63,528 nucleotides of DNA from Halobacteriovorax sp. (GCA_020048985.1 JAIFLR010000012.1:1-63528); one strand, 5' to 3'. Counted from the stretch's first letter, positions 9,119 through 17,924 are shown. Numbers and translations are program-made. Notes: generated from the letters alone by a model not told the origin.

Positions 9119-10261
9119 ATGGGCAATTATTGGGACAAAGAGGAAATTTTCCTGGATGGGGATCATTATTTTGATCGCCTGATAAGCGATATTGACCAGG
9201 CCAAAGAGCTCATTACCATAGAGATCTATATCTTCAACGACGACAGTTTGGGAAACATGATCGCGCAGCATCTGATAAGTGCCCATCAAAGGGGTGTTAA
9301 AGTGCAAATTATTGTTGATGGTGTAGGTAGCTACAGCTTTTTTAATAAGCTCTATGCTCTATTTTTTGGGGCAGGGATCAAAGTCAAAATGTTTCATCCC
9401 CTCCCCCTCTACCATCCAGTGTATGAGAAGCTGAGTTTTATTAAAAAAGTTCAGGTATTTTTCACCAGACTTTGGCGCATCAACCAGCGCAATCATCGAA
9501 AAATTATCACCATCGATGGCCAGATCATGTATTCAGGCAGCTTCAACTTTTCTATCGAGCACACCAAAGATCACCATGAAGTAAAATGGAAGGACATGGG
9601 AGTTCGGGTCGAGGGAGAGAATGTCAAAATTGCTCTTCTTCACTTTAAAAAGATATGGAGGATCAGAGATTACTTTCGCTACCGTAAACAGATCAAGCAT
9701 CTTCTCTCCAAAAAATTAAAAAATTCTCCATTAAGAATCAATCACTCATTGTTTATGAAGCGCTACTACTACAGAGACTTACTCCAAAAAATAAACCGCT
9801 CAAAAAATCGCATATGGCTTATGACTCCCTATTTTATCCCTAAGAGAAATTTAATCAGAATGCTTGGTAAAGCAGCTCAAAGAGGAGTGGATGTCAGAAT
9901 TCTGATTTCATCTAAAACTGACGTCAAAATGTTTCAGACCTTGCAGTTTTTTTATTACCCCTACCTTACCCAAAAAGGTGTTAAAATTTTTCACTACGTT
10001 GAAACGGTATTACATGCCAAAACATTCATCATTGATGACTGGATGACCATAGGTTCGAGTAACTTAAATCACCGTAGTCTTTTACATGACCTAGAAGTTG
10101 ACCTTTCTATACAAGACCCAAAGAATAAAGAAATGATGATAGAGGATTTTATCCAGTCAACCCCTCCTCAGGTTGAAATAACAATTGAACATTTGAAACA
10201 AAGAACCTTCTTTGATAAGTTTCTATCGAGACTCTCATTTGTTTTTAAATATTGGTTTTAA
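9119..10261 (+). CDS. cls: Phospholipase D-family cardiolipin synthase (ClsB-like)
   Basis: A 380-residue protein with two PLD catalytic motifs, HRKIITIDG (HxKx4D) followed by GSFNFS, and HAKTFIIDD followed by GSSNLNHRS. Such enzymes condense two phospholipids, or phosphatidylglycerol with phosphatidylethanolamine, to make cardiolipin. There are no N-terminal membrane helices, which fits ClsB rather than ClsA. The start has AGAGGGAG upstream. The stop is immediately followed by the ATG of an EEP-family gene. In E. coli clsB (ybhO) is also next to an EEP gene (ybhP), which supports the assignment. Confidence 0.85.
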   Translation: MGNYWDKEEIFLDGDHYFDRLISDIDQAKELITIEIYIFNDDSLGNMIAQHLISAHQRGVKVQIIVDGVGSYSFFNKLYALFFGAGIKVKMFHPLPLYHPVYEKLSFIKKVQVFFTRLWRINQRNHRKIITIDGQIMYSGSFNFSIEHTKDHHEVKWKDMGVRVEGENVKIALLHFKKIWRIRDYFRYRKQIKHLLSKKLKNSPLRINHSLFMKRYYYRDLLQKINRSKNRIWLMTPYFIPKRNLIRMLGKAAQRGVDVRILISSKTDVKMFQTLQFFYYPYLTQKGVKIFHYVETVLHAKTFIIDDWMTIGSSNLNHRSLLHDLEVDLSIQDPKNKEMMIEDFIQSTPPQVEITIEHLKQRTFFDKFLSRLSFVFKYWF

Positions 10262-11005
10262 ATGAAGATAAGAATACTTTCGTACAATATCCATAAAGGC
10301 TTCACTATCGGGAACACCGATTTCATTTTGGAACAGATCCGAAGTGCCATGCGTGAGGTAAACGCCGATGTTCTTTTCTTGCAAGAAGTTCTAGGCGACC
10401 ACAAAGACAAAAGATGTCGCATCCCGGACTGGGAAACAGCCATCCAATTTGAGTACCTGGCCGATTCCACGTGGCCCCACTTTGCCTACGGCAAAAATGC
10501 CATCTACTCAGAGGGCCACCACGGGAATGCGATTCTAAGTAAATTCCCTATCATCGACTGGTCAAACCAACAAATTAGCACCAACCGCTTTGAGCAGCGT
10601 GGATATCTTAAGGCCAAGGTCCAAATACCACAAATCGAAAGAGAAATCATTCTGGCCAACACTCACCTGGATTTAACTCAGTCAGGTCGGGACAAGCAGT
10701 CAAAAATAATAATCGAAGATTTAAAAAAAGAAAGTGAAACACCTTGGGTCTTACTCGGTGATTTTAATGATTGGAACAAAAAAATTGCAAAAAAAATTGA
10801 AAGTGAACTCAACGTTAAAGAAGCTTTCAAATTTCTCCACGGAAAATACCCCGCAACTTTTCCGAGTTTCATGCCAGTGCTCTCTTTGGACAGAGTCTTT
10901 CTCAATAAGATGACCCCTATTCATGCGGAGACTCTTGGCCATAGCCACTGGAAAAAACTCTCAGATCATTTACCACTCTATGTAGAAATTGAGATTGAAG
11001 ACTAG
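10262..11005 (+). CDS. Endonuclease/exonuclease/phosphatase (EEP) family protein, YbhP-like
   Basis: A 247-residue single-domain EEP protein. Metal and catalytic residues are visible: Asn in SYNIHKG, Glu in FLQEVLG, His in NTHLDL, Asp-Asn in LLGDFNDWN, and Asp-His in LSDHLPLYV. The family includes exonuclease III, DNase I and lipid or inositol phosphatases. The position directly after a cardiolipin-synthase gene, with zero spacing, suggests a lipid-linked role as proposed for YbhP, not DNA repair. The enzyme substrate is not known. Its last 4 bases overlap the convergent S51 peptidase gene. Confidence 0.82.
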   Translation: MKIRILSYNIHKGFTIGNTDFILEQIRSAMREVNADVLFLQEVLGDHKDKRCRIPDWETAIQFEYLADSTWPHFAYGKNAIYSEGHHGNAILSKFPIIDWSNQQISTNRFEQRGYLKAKVQIPQIEREIILANTHLDLTQSGRDKQSKIIIEDLKKESETPWVLLGDFNDWNKKIAKKIESELNVKEAFKFLHGKYPATFPSFMPVLSLDRVFLNKMTPIHAETLGHSHWKKLSDHLPLYVEIEIED

Positions 11006-11664
11006 TTGATGATGAATTTATGTCCGCCAGAGAAAGCGTAACATTTTCCGACAAATCTTATTTCATTTCCCCTCACAACAATGCCTGCCCCGTCTGGGCA
11101 TGCATAGATTATCTTATTGCAAGAGCGGGTGTATTTTTTGAAAACCACATCATAGCGGCTGGAGTTTCTAAAATGAGGAAAGAAAAGAAAATCAACCAGG
11201 TTCAAAGCTGCGAGATTTTTTATATTAACGACATTTTCATCACGATCAAATTCAGGATATCCCGCCATTTCGATATTCTCAGTCATCATGATCGCACCTG
11301 CGGAAAGACCGGTTAACAAACCTCCCTTTTGGGCGAAGGCTTTGAGCTGAGGGAGGAGCTTGGTTTTGCGAAGGCTGTTGAGAAAATAAAATGTATTCCC
11401 TCCTGCCAGGTGAATGGCATCACTGCGCATCACCTCGTTAAAAATAATGTTATCAAAGGGCACATCAATCGGAAAATGGATAAACCGAGTGATCTTGAAC
11501 TTCGAGTAATGCCTGACAAATGATTTAAATTCTTGTTCAGAAAGATAGGATGATGACGGAATAAAAGTCACCACAGGATTTTTCTTGGCCAAAAGTTCTA
11601 AAAAGGCTCGATCTAGGTCTTGATTTTCTTTTTCATCACCACCGGAATAGAAGACAAGATTCAT
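11002..11664 (-). CDS. Peptidase S51-family protein (PepE/cyanophycinase-like)
   Basis: A 220-residue protein of the size of dipeptidase E. It has the conserved HLAGGNTFYFL loop and the nucleophile elbow GLSAGA, where Ser is the catalytic residue, followed by a PHF segment resembling the PHFTN region of PepE. PepE hydrolyses Asp-X dipeptides; cyanophycinases cleave polyaspartate-arginine. There is no cyanophycin synthetase in the window, so a peptidase acting on aspartyl dipeptides in the cytoplasm is more likely. No signal peptide is present. Its start overlaps the end of the upstream SelO-like gene by 4 bases, so the two are cotranscribed. Confidence 0.78.
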   Translation of the reverse strand: MNLVFYSGGDEKENQDLDRAFLELLAKKNPVVTFIPSSSYLSEQEFKSFVRHYSKFKITRFIHFPIDVPFDNIIFNEVMRSDAIHLAGGNTFYFLNSLRKTKLLPQLKAFAQKGGLLTGLSAGAIMMTENIEMAGYPEFDRDENVVNIKNLAALNLVDFLFFPHFRNSSRYDVVFKKYTRSCNKIIYACPDGAGIVVRGNEIRFVGKCYAFSGGHKFIIN

Positions 11665-13496
11665 AGCCCCTCACGGCACTCTCGAACAATCGAATGAAAA
11701 TTCTGCATGATGTTCTTATGCCGTTCTGGCGCCTGATGTGCAACTACTTTCTGGTCCGGATTCAAATTCTGATAGACCGTAAATTGCTGAGAGAGCTCGA
11801 AGAGCTCGTGGCAGGCGAGTTTAGGTCTCAATTTTTGGACTTTTTGAACTATATAGGTAATTGAATCACCAGTAACTCTGTCGTACTTATTGATTACGGA
11901 CGCTCGCATCGTGAGCTCAAGCAGCTGCTGCCCCTTGCTCAAATCGAGGTCTTTCTCCAATGTCGCGATCAAGGAGAAGTATTGGGACTGAAAACGATTG
12001 ATCTGTTTTTTACGGAGATTCGTTAGTTTAAGATCACTCTTTCTTGCGTATGAAGATTTAATAATTTCAGTAAATTCTTGGCAGCTTAAGCTGGCATTTC
12101 TGGCCAGATAAAGTTGCGGAAGTTCACGAAGAATATCTCTCATGCAAAAGAGTGCATCACGGTTAATACCATCGGGAACTTTATAGGCCCCGCGTTTTGA
12201 TTTTGCTCTTTCAAAGTAGCTAAATACTTTCCTGAACTTTGTAACCTTGCTAATGTGATTTTTGAGCAGGTGCTCTACGTGAGTTTTTTTGAAGCCAATT
12301 TTTTGCAATAGATTGCGATTTTTACAATCTACAAAATGCTTATCAAAAGACTGCATGATGGGATGATTTTTAAAGTGAGACAAAGATCTTTTCTTTTTCG
12401 TAGAAAGGAAGTCCGCAATTTGAACAAAGCATTGCACCATATAGCGTGCTTTTTGTCTTTGCTCAAGAATGGTTGTTGAAAATCTTTGAACATCATCATA
12501 GCGGTATTCAGCGTGAAAAAGACCAAATTGGCGAATTGAACCATAATCAATGATTCCACCATCCATCAAAATATTATCGCCGTCCCAATCGAGCCAACAA
12601 AAGATATATTCGTCTTCAAATTTGGCGGCAGTTTCGGCCAGGGCCCGAGCGACTTGATTGGCCATGTAAAAATATTTTTCTTTATCGGACTTAAATGACG
12701 TTTGTTCCCATGCCTTGTTCTCGCTCTGGCGGGAAATGTAATAATCAGAGACTTGTTTTAGTGTCTCTAAATTTCCTTGCTTCAGATGTCCAAAAAAATG
12801 ACTCGGTCGAATGAGATTGGGATTGGCACGAACGTTGATTCCAATGCCTTTGTCGAATTCCAAGATGGCCAAAACTCTTTCCGTTTTAAAACCATTTTTG
12901 CCCAGGACTTCCGAGAAAAAAAGCGTTTCTAATCCTTCAGCAACTTCGGACAGTCCACAGCCGTAAGAAATTGACGGGTCCCCTGTCTGATAAAACTTTT
13001 TATTGATGTTACAAGCGGGAGAAAGCTTTGTTCCCCCTGTTCCACAACTTGAGACATCCCAAGTGGTGCCATTGTGTCTGACGGTTCCATTCCAAATCGT
13101 TCTACCATCGCCAGAAGTTCTTCCCATTTTGTCAGGGTGTTGCAACTGAAGGTAGCGAGTGGCCATGAAGGTATTCGGAAAAATGTCCTCTTCAGGAAAT
13201 TTTACTTTATTCATGACGTCGTATTCATTAATGATAGTTAAACTGAATGTTTCTAGAATTTCTTTTTCAAGATCAGAAGTTAATGTGTGGGGATGACTTT
13301 TGGCTATTAGCCCCATTTCTTTGGCGAGGTCAAAGTTGAAAAAAGCCACCTTACCACCTTTACGGTAGCGGGCCTTGTACTCAACGCGTCCACCTGGGAC
13401 GAGACTCTTGAAAGGATGTTCACCGTTAAGGTGAGCAAAATTCGTGTAAGATCTTTTACCGACTTCATCCGTAGGGCATTTTTTGATCTGGTTCAT
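11661..13496 (-). CDS. Divergent SelO (YdiU/UPF0061)-like pseudokinase, putative AMPylase
   Basis: A 611-residue protein from the chosen ATG. The longer frame to 13595 begins with TTG and adds 33 unconvincing residues. SelO uses an inverted ATP pose to AMPylate proteins. The segment WLDWDGDNILMDGGIIDYG matches the SelO metal-binding region (NxDNxxxxGxxIDYGPxGF). It is followed by a DDVQRFS stretch, and upstream by elements like the SelO Gly-rich loop (VSSCGTGGTKLS) and EGLETLFFSEVLGKNGFKTERVLAIL. It is longer and far more divergent than typical SelO. Activity is inferred, not shown. It overlaps the S51 gene by 4 bases. Confidence 0.6.
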   Translation of the reverse strand: MNQIKKCPTDEVGKRSYTNFAHLNGEHPFKSLVPGGRVEYKARYRKGGKVAFFNFDLAKEMGLIAKSHPHTLTSDLEKEILETFSLTIINEYDVMNKVKFPEEDIFPNTFMATRYLQLQHPDKMGRTSGDGRTIWNGTVRHNGTTWDVSSCGTGGTKLSPACNINKKFYQTGDPSISYGCGLSEVAEGLETLFFSEVLGKNGFKTERVLAILEFDKGIGINVRANPNLIRPSHFFGHLKQGNLETLKQVSDYYISRQSENKAWEQTSFKSDKEKYFYMANQVARALAETAAKFEDEYIFCWLDWDGDNILMDGGIIDYGSIRQFGLFHAEYRYDDVQRFSTTILEQRQKARYMVQCFVQIADFLSTKKKRSLSHFKNHPIMQSFDKHFVDCKNRNLLQKIGFKKTHVEHLLKNHISKVTKFRKVFSYFERAKSKRGAYKVPDGINRDALFCMRDILRELPQLYLARNASLSCQEFTEIIKSSYARKSDLKLTNLRKKQINRFQSQYFSLIATLEKDLDLSKGQQLLELTMRASVINKYDRVTGDSITYIVQKVQKLRPKLACHELFELSQQFTVYQNLNPDQKVVAHQAPERHKNIMQNFHSIVRECREGL

Positions 13497-13710
13497 TACT
13501 TTTATCAATCCTTCGATAAAGTTCCTAAACAAAAACCTTACTACCAGTATAGGACCATTTTCCAAATCCTGACAAAAATAAATGTGGCTAGGCAAAAAAA
13601 AGCCATTCCCTGACTAGGTAAGTCAGCTAACACGATCTTGACCTTCCTGACCTGATCCTATTACATGCCCTGCTCTCGCCGTGGCATACTCTTTTTCATT
13701 GGAGGGTTTT

Positions 13711-13830
13711 ATGAGCGCAGTTTTAAAAATCTTATACGTTATTTTTAGTCCGGTGCTGGCGATACTCTACTGGAGAAACGCCATGAGAAGTTTGGATGAG
13801 ATCTATTCCACGTCAAAATCAAAATACTGA
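13711..13830 (+). CDS. Small single-pass membrane peptide, 39 residues
   Basis: A short gene with GGAGGG six bases before the ATG at 13711. The peptide begins MSAVLKILYVIFSPVLAILY, a single hydrophobic helix, and continues with a polar, Tyr- and Lys-containing tail. The stop TGA at 13828-13830 lies inside the 3' end of the convergent dipeptidase gene (28-base overlap). No homologue is recognised. The strong ribosome-binding site and the clear helix-plus-tail design support a real gene. Confidence 0.5.
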   Translation: MSAVLKILYVIFSPVLAILYWRNAMRSLDEIYSTSKSKY

Positions 13831-14495
13831 TCAGGATAGGGCTCAGGTTTAAAAGAGTAATGCCACCATTCCTGGGAGAAGTTTTTGAAGCCCTTTGCTT
13901 CCATGAGCTCTCTTAGAATCAATCGGTTCTTTTTCTGCTCTTCAGTCACTTTTGGGGAATCTGTATTAGAGAGATCATCAAAATAGTCGAATGCCGACCC
14001 CATATCCAGCGCCTTACCCGATTCCAAGTCCACCAAAGTCAAATCAACTGCACTCCCTCGAGAATGACTGGATTGTTTAGCGATATACCCCTGCTCAAAT
14101 AGCTCAAGACGAGTAAAGCCAGGGTAATACATCTGTTTGATATGCGGATTAGTCTCTGGTTTCTGGGCCCAGGCCTGAAAAAAAGCCACCGCCTTCACAG
14201 GCCGGTAGCTATCGTAGATTTTAAGGCTGAGTCCTCTTTTTTGAGCTTCGGTCTGAACCTTACACAGGGCTTCTGCAGCAGTCTTGGCCAGGAAGGCTTT
14301 CTTGGCCTTATATCCAGCTACGATCTCTCCAGTGAAGTTATCTGATGTAGCATAACTCATATGAATTTTCATTGAGGGACAAACCTCAGAAAGAGAAACA
14401 AAACCAGCAGGTATATTGGCCATGGCAAAACTCACATAAAAGAATAAAAGAAAATTAATGATAAAAGTATACACCAACTTGTGCCTCATGTTCAT
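13803..14495 (-). CDS. ddpX: D-alanyl-D-alanine dipeptidase (VanX/DdpX family, M15D)
   Basis: A zinc dipeptidase that splits D-Ala-D-Ala. The 230-residue protein has an N-terminal signal peptide (to about residue 26). Zinc ligands are in SHSRGSAVDLTL (His and Asp) and EWWHY (His), with the catalytic Glu in EWWHY; DMGSAFD is the usual family segment. With a signal peptide it would act in the periplasm, recycling peptidoglycan-derived D-Ala-D-Ala or digesting that of other cells, not in vancomycin resistance. No vanHA genes are nearby. Its 5' end overlaps the DUF4105 gene by 41 bases, an unusually long coupling. Confidence 0.92.
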   Translation of the reverse strand: MNMRHKLVYTFIINFLLFFYVSFAMANIPAGFVSLSEVCPSMKIHMSYATSDNFTGEIVAGYKAKKAFLAKTAAEALCKVQTEAQKRGLSLKIYDSYRPVKAVAFFQAWAQKPETNPHIKQMYYPGFTRLELFEQGYIAKQSSHSRGSAVDLTLVDLESGKALDMGSAFDYFDDLSNTDSPKVTEEQKKNRLILRELMEAKGFKNFSQEWWHYSFKPEPYPDQYFDFDVE

Positions 14496-16317
14496 TACCT
14501 ACATCCTGATCAATGTTATTCGTTTTGAAAAACAAACCGGTGTTACGTTTTAAAAAGTACCGAGTTTCTAAATCGTAGGTGATTCGGCGGCGAAGCCAGG
14601 TCTCAGAAAATTCATTTGGTAAAAAATATCCAGCATCAAATCCTAAGGAAAAATCGTCCTTTAAAATAAGAAAGTTTAACTTTGGCCCGAGGCTTAAGAG
14701 AGAATTATTATCGTAAACTTGATCATAGGCGTAGCTTCCACCCAAAAGAAAACTTAAAACGTAGTCATCAATAAACGCCACAGAACTACCTGCTCCAAAG
14801 GTAAGGATAGGGTCAAGGCAGTCTTTACTCTGACAGTCTTTCCGTTGATCAAAACCAATGGCCAGATCAAAGGAAACCGAACTGTTCCAGAAATCGGACG
14901 CTTGATATTTTTTGAGATCAATCATCCGAAAACGATCGAGAATAAATTTCCGAGAATCAAATTCAATCGTTTGATAACGAAACCGTATATCAAACATAAC
15001 AACCTGAGAGTTTTTAAGATGACCCGGGTGAGGATCAAGAAGGTCATGCTGAGCAGCTCGCCACTCCAGTCCGGTGAAAGCACCTTGCTCGTACCTATCG
15101 CCAGCAAAAATGCCCAGCCTCGAAGAATCGTGAGCATCGTCAGGTGCATTCATTTTTGTGCTATCAAATTTTAGTTCTTCACTGATGTGTGGATTCTCAG
15201 CTCTTAGAACTAATAACTCCTCTCTCTCTTCCGTTGTCTTCTTATCGTTAAGTAGAACTTTTTCCGCTTTTAAATAGTCCAAGGCACTTATGGAAGCATC
15301 TAAAAGGTCAGCTCCCTCTTTGACTTCATATTTCTCAGAAATATCTTTTGCGAGAGATGGGTTGTTAGCAATCTCTTTGACGAGATTCAATTTATCCGTA
15401 GTGTACCCTTCGGTCTCTTTGAGAAGTTTTCCATAGGCAGAGACTCTCACTTTGCGGTCCTTGATCAAAGAAAGCTTTTTCATTTCTTTTACGGTATCAA
15501 TTGGCAAAACATAAATTGGACTCAATCCGCTTAATATATCGACCTTATCATAAGCAACATTGAGAAGACCCAGAATATGGTATGAGCAGTTTTCAGTGAA
15601 ATAGAAATAATCAAAATACACCTCACCCATTTCCCAGATGTGGTCAACCACTCGATTGATTTGCTTCTGACTAAGTCCTAAGTCATAATCCCAAATATCC
15701 CGAAACTCATGATCATTGTATTCACGAATTTTGTAGTAATAAGGAACAACCGCAAATTTTCCAGGGTAGTACCCTGCCAAGCCTTTCATCATGTATAAAA
15801 CGACATTATCTTTTGAAGACTGGGCTGCAAAGTTGATAGCATAATCAAGAAGTTCGTTTTGCCTAAAGTCTTTGTAACGACTTACGCGCAAAAAAGTATG
15901 TCCAAAAGTTGAGCCCGGATTATTTATATAAAAAGATGAAAATACCAAACTTAGATTTCTGGCTTCCAATTTATTAACAAAGGAGTTGTAAATGGTGCAA
16001 CTCTCCGTTGTAAAACTCCAGTCATTCATTATGGTTTGTTTTAACCATTTGTAGCGCAGAGGAAACTTACAAACGTAGCTTTGAGCCTTATCCGAATTCA
16101 ATAATTCAATAAATTTTTCGAGCTCTCTCTCCGGGGATTTTTTTCCATCTTTAGAAACAAAAAAATCTTTGGAATCAACCTCACTAACCATCTTCCCTAA
16201 TAAATTAGGACGAAAGTGCAAAAGCTTATGCCAGTAACTCATCTGTTTGGAATCCAATATGGCGGCATGCCCTTCAGAAAGGATAAAAACAAAAAAAACG
16301 AATAACAATAATTTCAT
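14455..16317 (-). CDS. DUF4105 (Lnb N-terminal-like) secreted protein with C-terminal beta-barrel-like region
   Basis: A 620-residue protein with a signal peptide (to about residue 18). Residues about 130-280 carry the DUF4105 pattern. It has NPGSTFGHTFLRV with a conserved His, later GYYPGKFAVVPYY, and NCSYHILGLLN with a conserved Asn-Cys. The His-Cys arrangement suggests a papain-like (NlpC/P60-like) amidase. The final 250 residues alternate like outer-membrane beta strands and end in VYFYH, close to a barrel-closing strand. I infer an outer-membrane hydrolase facing the periplasm. It is coupled to the downstream dipeptidase (41-base overlap), which supports action on cell-wall peptides. The substrate is unknown. 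Confidence 0.75.
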   Translation of the reverse strand: MKLLLFVFFVFILSEGHAAILDSKQMSYWHKLLHFRPNLLGKMVSEVDSKDFFVSKDGKKSPERELEKFIELLNSDKAQSYVCKFPLRYKWLKQTIMNDWSFTTESCTIYNSFVNKLEARNLSLVFSSFYINNPGSTFGHTFLRVSRYKDFRQNELLDYAINFAAQSSKDNVVLYMMKGLAGYYPGKFAVVPYYYKIREYNDHEFRDIWDYDLGLSQKQINRVVDHIWEMGEVYFDYFYFTENCSYHILGLLNVAYDKVDILSGLSPIYVLPIDTVKEMKKLSLIKDRKVRVSAYGKLLKETEGYTTDKLNLVKEIANNPSLAKDISEKYEVKEGADLLDASISALDYLKAEKVLLNDKKTTEEREELLVLRAENPHISEELKFDSTKMNAPDDAHDSSRLGIFAGDRYEQGAFTGLEWRAAQHDLLDPHPGHLKNSQVVMFDIRFRYQTIEFDSRKFILDRFRMIDLKKYQASDFWNSSVSFDLAIGFDQRKDCQSKDCLDPILTFGAGSSVAFIDDYVLSFLLGGSYAYDQVYDNNSLLSLGPKLNFLILKDDFSLGFDAGYFLPNEFSETWLRRRITYDLETRYFLKRNTGLFFKTNNIDQDVGNEHEAQVGVYFYH

Positions 16318-16352
16318 GGATTTAATTTAGCGAAGGCAGAAGGAAAAGCCAA

Positions 16353-16372
16353 CCCAGGACATGCGTCCTGGG
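16353..16372 (-). terminator. Probable terminator after the DUF3015 gene
   Basis: CCCAGGAC (16353-16360) pairs with GTCCTGGG (16365-16372) around a 4-base loop, 8 perfect pairs. On the minus strand it is followed by TTGGCTTTTCC, a weak U tract. It sits between the stop of the DUF3015 gene and the start of the DUF4105 gene. Confidence 0.55.
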
Positions 16373-16388
16373 CCGGATAAAACGAAAA

Positions 16389-16856
16389 TTAAAGAGAAGC
16401 AGTAGTATTACAAGAAGTCGCAGCCACAGTGTTGATGTTGTGAGTGATTTCTTTTGAAGAAGCAGCAGCTGAATTAAAGATAGTCTTATAGTTCATTTTA
16501 AGAGCTTTTCCGAATTCAGTTGAATTGCTACAGCCGTAAACATTAGAAAGACCAACAACAGTTTCTCCGTTACCACGAGCGATGTCGTTAGCAAGAGCTA
16601 CTTTATTAGCTTCGATATAAGCTTCAACTTGACCAACTTTAAGTGGAGCTGGTGAATCACAGTTAGAAGTACCAAGAGAGATAGCGATCGTTTGTAGACC
16701 TGTACCGTTGGTAGTGGCAGCAAGAACTTGTTTCCACCAAGTTTGGTCACCTTCGAAAATCATAGAACCAAGACCGCAACCAGCAGAACCGTATTTAGCG
16801 GCAAAAGCTGAAGACGTAGCGAGAACCATAGCAACAACAACTAATAATTTTTTCAT
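16389..16856 (-). CDS. DUF3015 family secreted protein
   Basis: A 155-residue protein with a classical signal peptide (MKKLLVVVAMVLATSSAFAA) and a mature part of small residues, Asn and Ser. It contains paired Cys and the segment YGSAGCGLGSMIF that marks the DUF3015 family. In this family a strong Gly/Cys N-terminal motif is followed by a helical region; the function is unknown. I use the ATG at 16856, where GGAGT sits at the right distance. A start at 16868 adds only four residues. A good minus-strand promoter lies just upstream, and the codon pattern is that of a well-expressed gene. Confidence 0.82.
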   Translation of the reverse strand: MKKLLVVVAMVLATSSAFAAKYGSAGCGLGSMIFEGDQTWWKQVLAATTNGTGLQTIAISLGTSNCDSPAPLKVGQVEAYIEANKVALANDIARGNGETVVGLSNVYGCSNSTEFGKALKMNYKTIFNSAAASSKEITHNINTVAATSCNTTASL

Positions 16857-16891
16857 CTTACACTCCATTGTAAAAGTCAGTTATAGGGAAC

Positions 16892-16919
16892 ATTATCGCT
16901 TGTTAAAACTTTTGATCAA
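16892..16919 (-). promoter_or_regulatory. Sigma-70-type promoter for the DUF3015 gene
   Basis: On the minus strand TTGATC (16914-16919) and GATAAT (16892-16897) are separated by 16 bases. The start of transcription would fall near 16885, about 30 bases before the ATG. Confidence 0.5.
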
Positions 16920-17000
16920 CTGAAAATATCTAAAAGAATATTTTTCCCGGACTATTCTAGTCCACATAGCTGCGACGCAGGTCAAAAAATGGGATTAGAT

Positions 17001-17534
17001 TTAAGAATCTGTCCGGGCGAAGTGATTAATCGTGAGGTACGTTAAACGCAGACGCTTCTCGATCGTTTCATCCAGCATTAAAAGTAGATCTTCTAATTCA
17101 TCGGCCAGGCCAATGTCGCAAACAAATTTATCGGCACCAACTTCTGCCATCAGGGGATCGGCCTTGGCCTCTTCCAATTCATACAAAAGGAACGCCAATT
17201 CATGCGCCAAATAGGCAACAGCAGCTCTTTTAGGTGTTCTCAATAGTTTCTGAAATTCAGGAAACACCACCACTGTGTTGGTGAGGACTTGACCAGGTTT
17301 ACGTAGACCTTTCATCGCTTCGCTTGGAACAAAAGTCACGGGATATTTAGTCATCATGGTCTCAATTAGGCCGGCAGGAAGGTGCTGGAAAAGTTTTTCA
17401 AAATGTGGTTTTAAGTTTTGTTCAATGATCCATGAGTGCTCAGGCAAAGAGAAAAAGTAAAAACTAAAGTTTTCTCTTAACTTAGCTTTATTGGAAGAAT
17501 CTTTTTTAAAATATTTTTGAATGAGATTTAGCAT
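17001..17534 (-). CDS. Zincin-like protein with an incomplete HExxH motif
   Basis: A 177-residue cytoplasmic protein; the ATG at 17534 has AAAGGA nine bases upstream. The longer frame to 17732 mostly overlaps another gene and was discarded. Residues in AAVAYLAHELAFLLYELEEA and EVGADKFVCDIGLADEL recall the M48-type layout HExxH ... ExxAD. The second His is replaced by Phe (HELAF), so zinc binding is doubtful. It may be a non-catalytic relative or a substrate-binding protein. It follows an FlbD-like small gene on the same strand. Function is not known. Confidence 0.55.
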   Translation of the reverse strand: MLNLIQKYFKKDSSNKAKLRENFSFYFFSLPEHSWIIEQNLKPHFEKLFQHLPAGLIETMMTKYPVTFVPSEAMKGLRKPGQVLTNTVVVFPEFQKLLRTPKRAAVAYLAHELAFLLYELEEAKADPLMAEVGADKFVCDIGLADELEDLLLMLDETIEKRLRLTYLTINHFARTDS

Positions 17535-17592
17535 GGCAATTTTTCCTTTCCCTACTCTTTTCGGGAAAGAAAGATTGTCCTTGAGAAAAATC

Positions 17593-17871
17593 TTATTGAA
17601 AAGGCTGGTCGTCAGAATCAACCGGTATATTGACTTGACCCTGGTATTTCTCACCGATAACCCCAAGGAGTTCGTCAGGTATTTTTGAAGCCCGATATTT
17701 TTTGCCGTTGGTAGTTCTGATCCAGAATCCATTCAATAACTTGTCTGGTCTTGAGATCCGAATAGGCTTAATTGAAATGATATGGTCCAGATTGAAAAGG
17801 ACTTCTACTTCCTCAGTTTCAGTTGAACCTGAAGCTTTTATGTCGAGTATGCTGAACTTTCTGAACTTCAT
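17593..17871 (-). CDS. Small hypothetical protein, FlbD-like pattern
   Basis: A 92-residue protein with GGAG six bases before the ATG. The core NLDHIISIKPIRIS...GFWIRTTNGKKYRASKIPDEL alternates strands in a way that recalls FlbD-type small proteins (a strand pair with TNGKKY). That resemblance is weak and may only reflect a common small beta fold. No flagellar gene is nearby. It is transcribed ahead of the HELAF protein gene, with 58 bases between them. Confidence 0.55.
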   Translation of the reverse strand: MKFRKFSILDIKASGSTETEEVEVLFNLDHIISIKPIRISRPDKLLNGFWIRTTNGKKYRASKIPDELLGVIGEKYQGQVNIPVDSDDQPFQ

Positions 17872-17924
17872 GAGAGACTCCTGTAAGAATTGGAGTTATT
17901 TTATAGTGGATTGGTGGAGTTTGG

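Noticed and set aside
17535-17732. N-terminal extension of the HELAF protein
   Set aside because: It runs antiparallel in frame to most of the 92-residue gene on the same strand, and a good ATG with ribosome-binding site exists at 17534.
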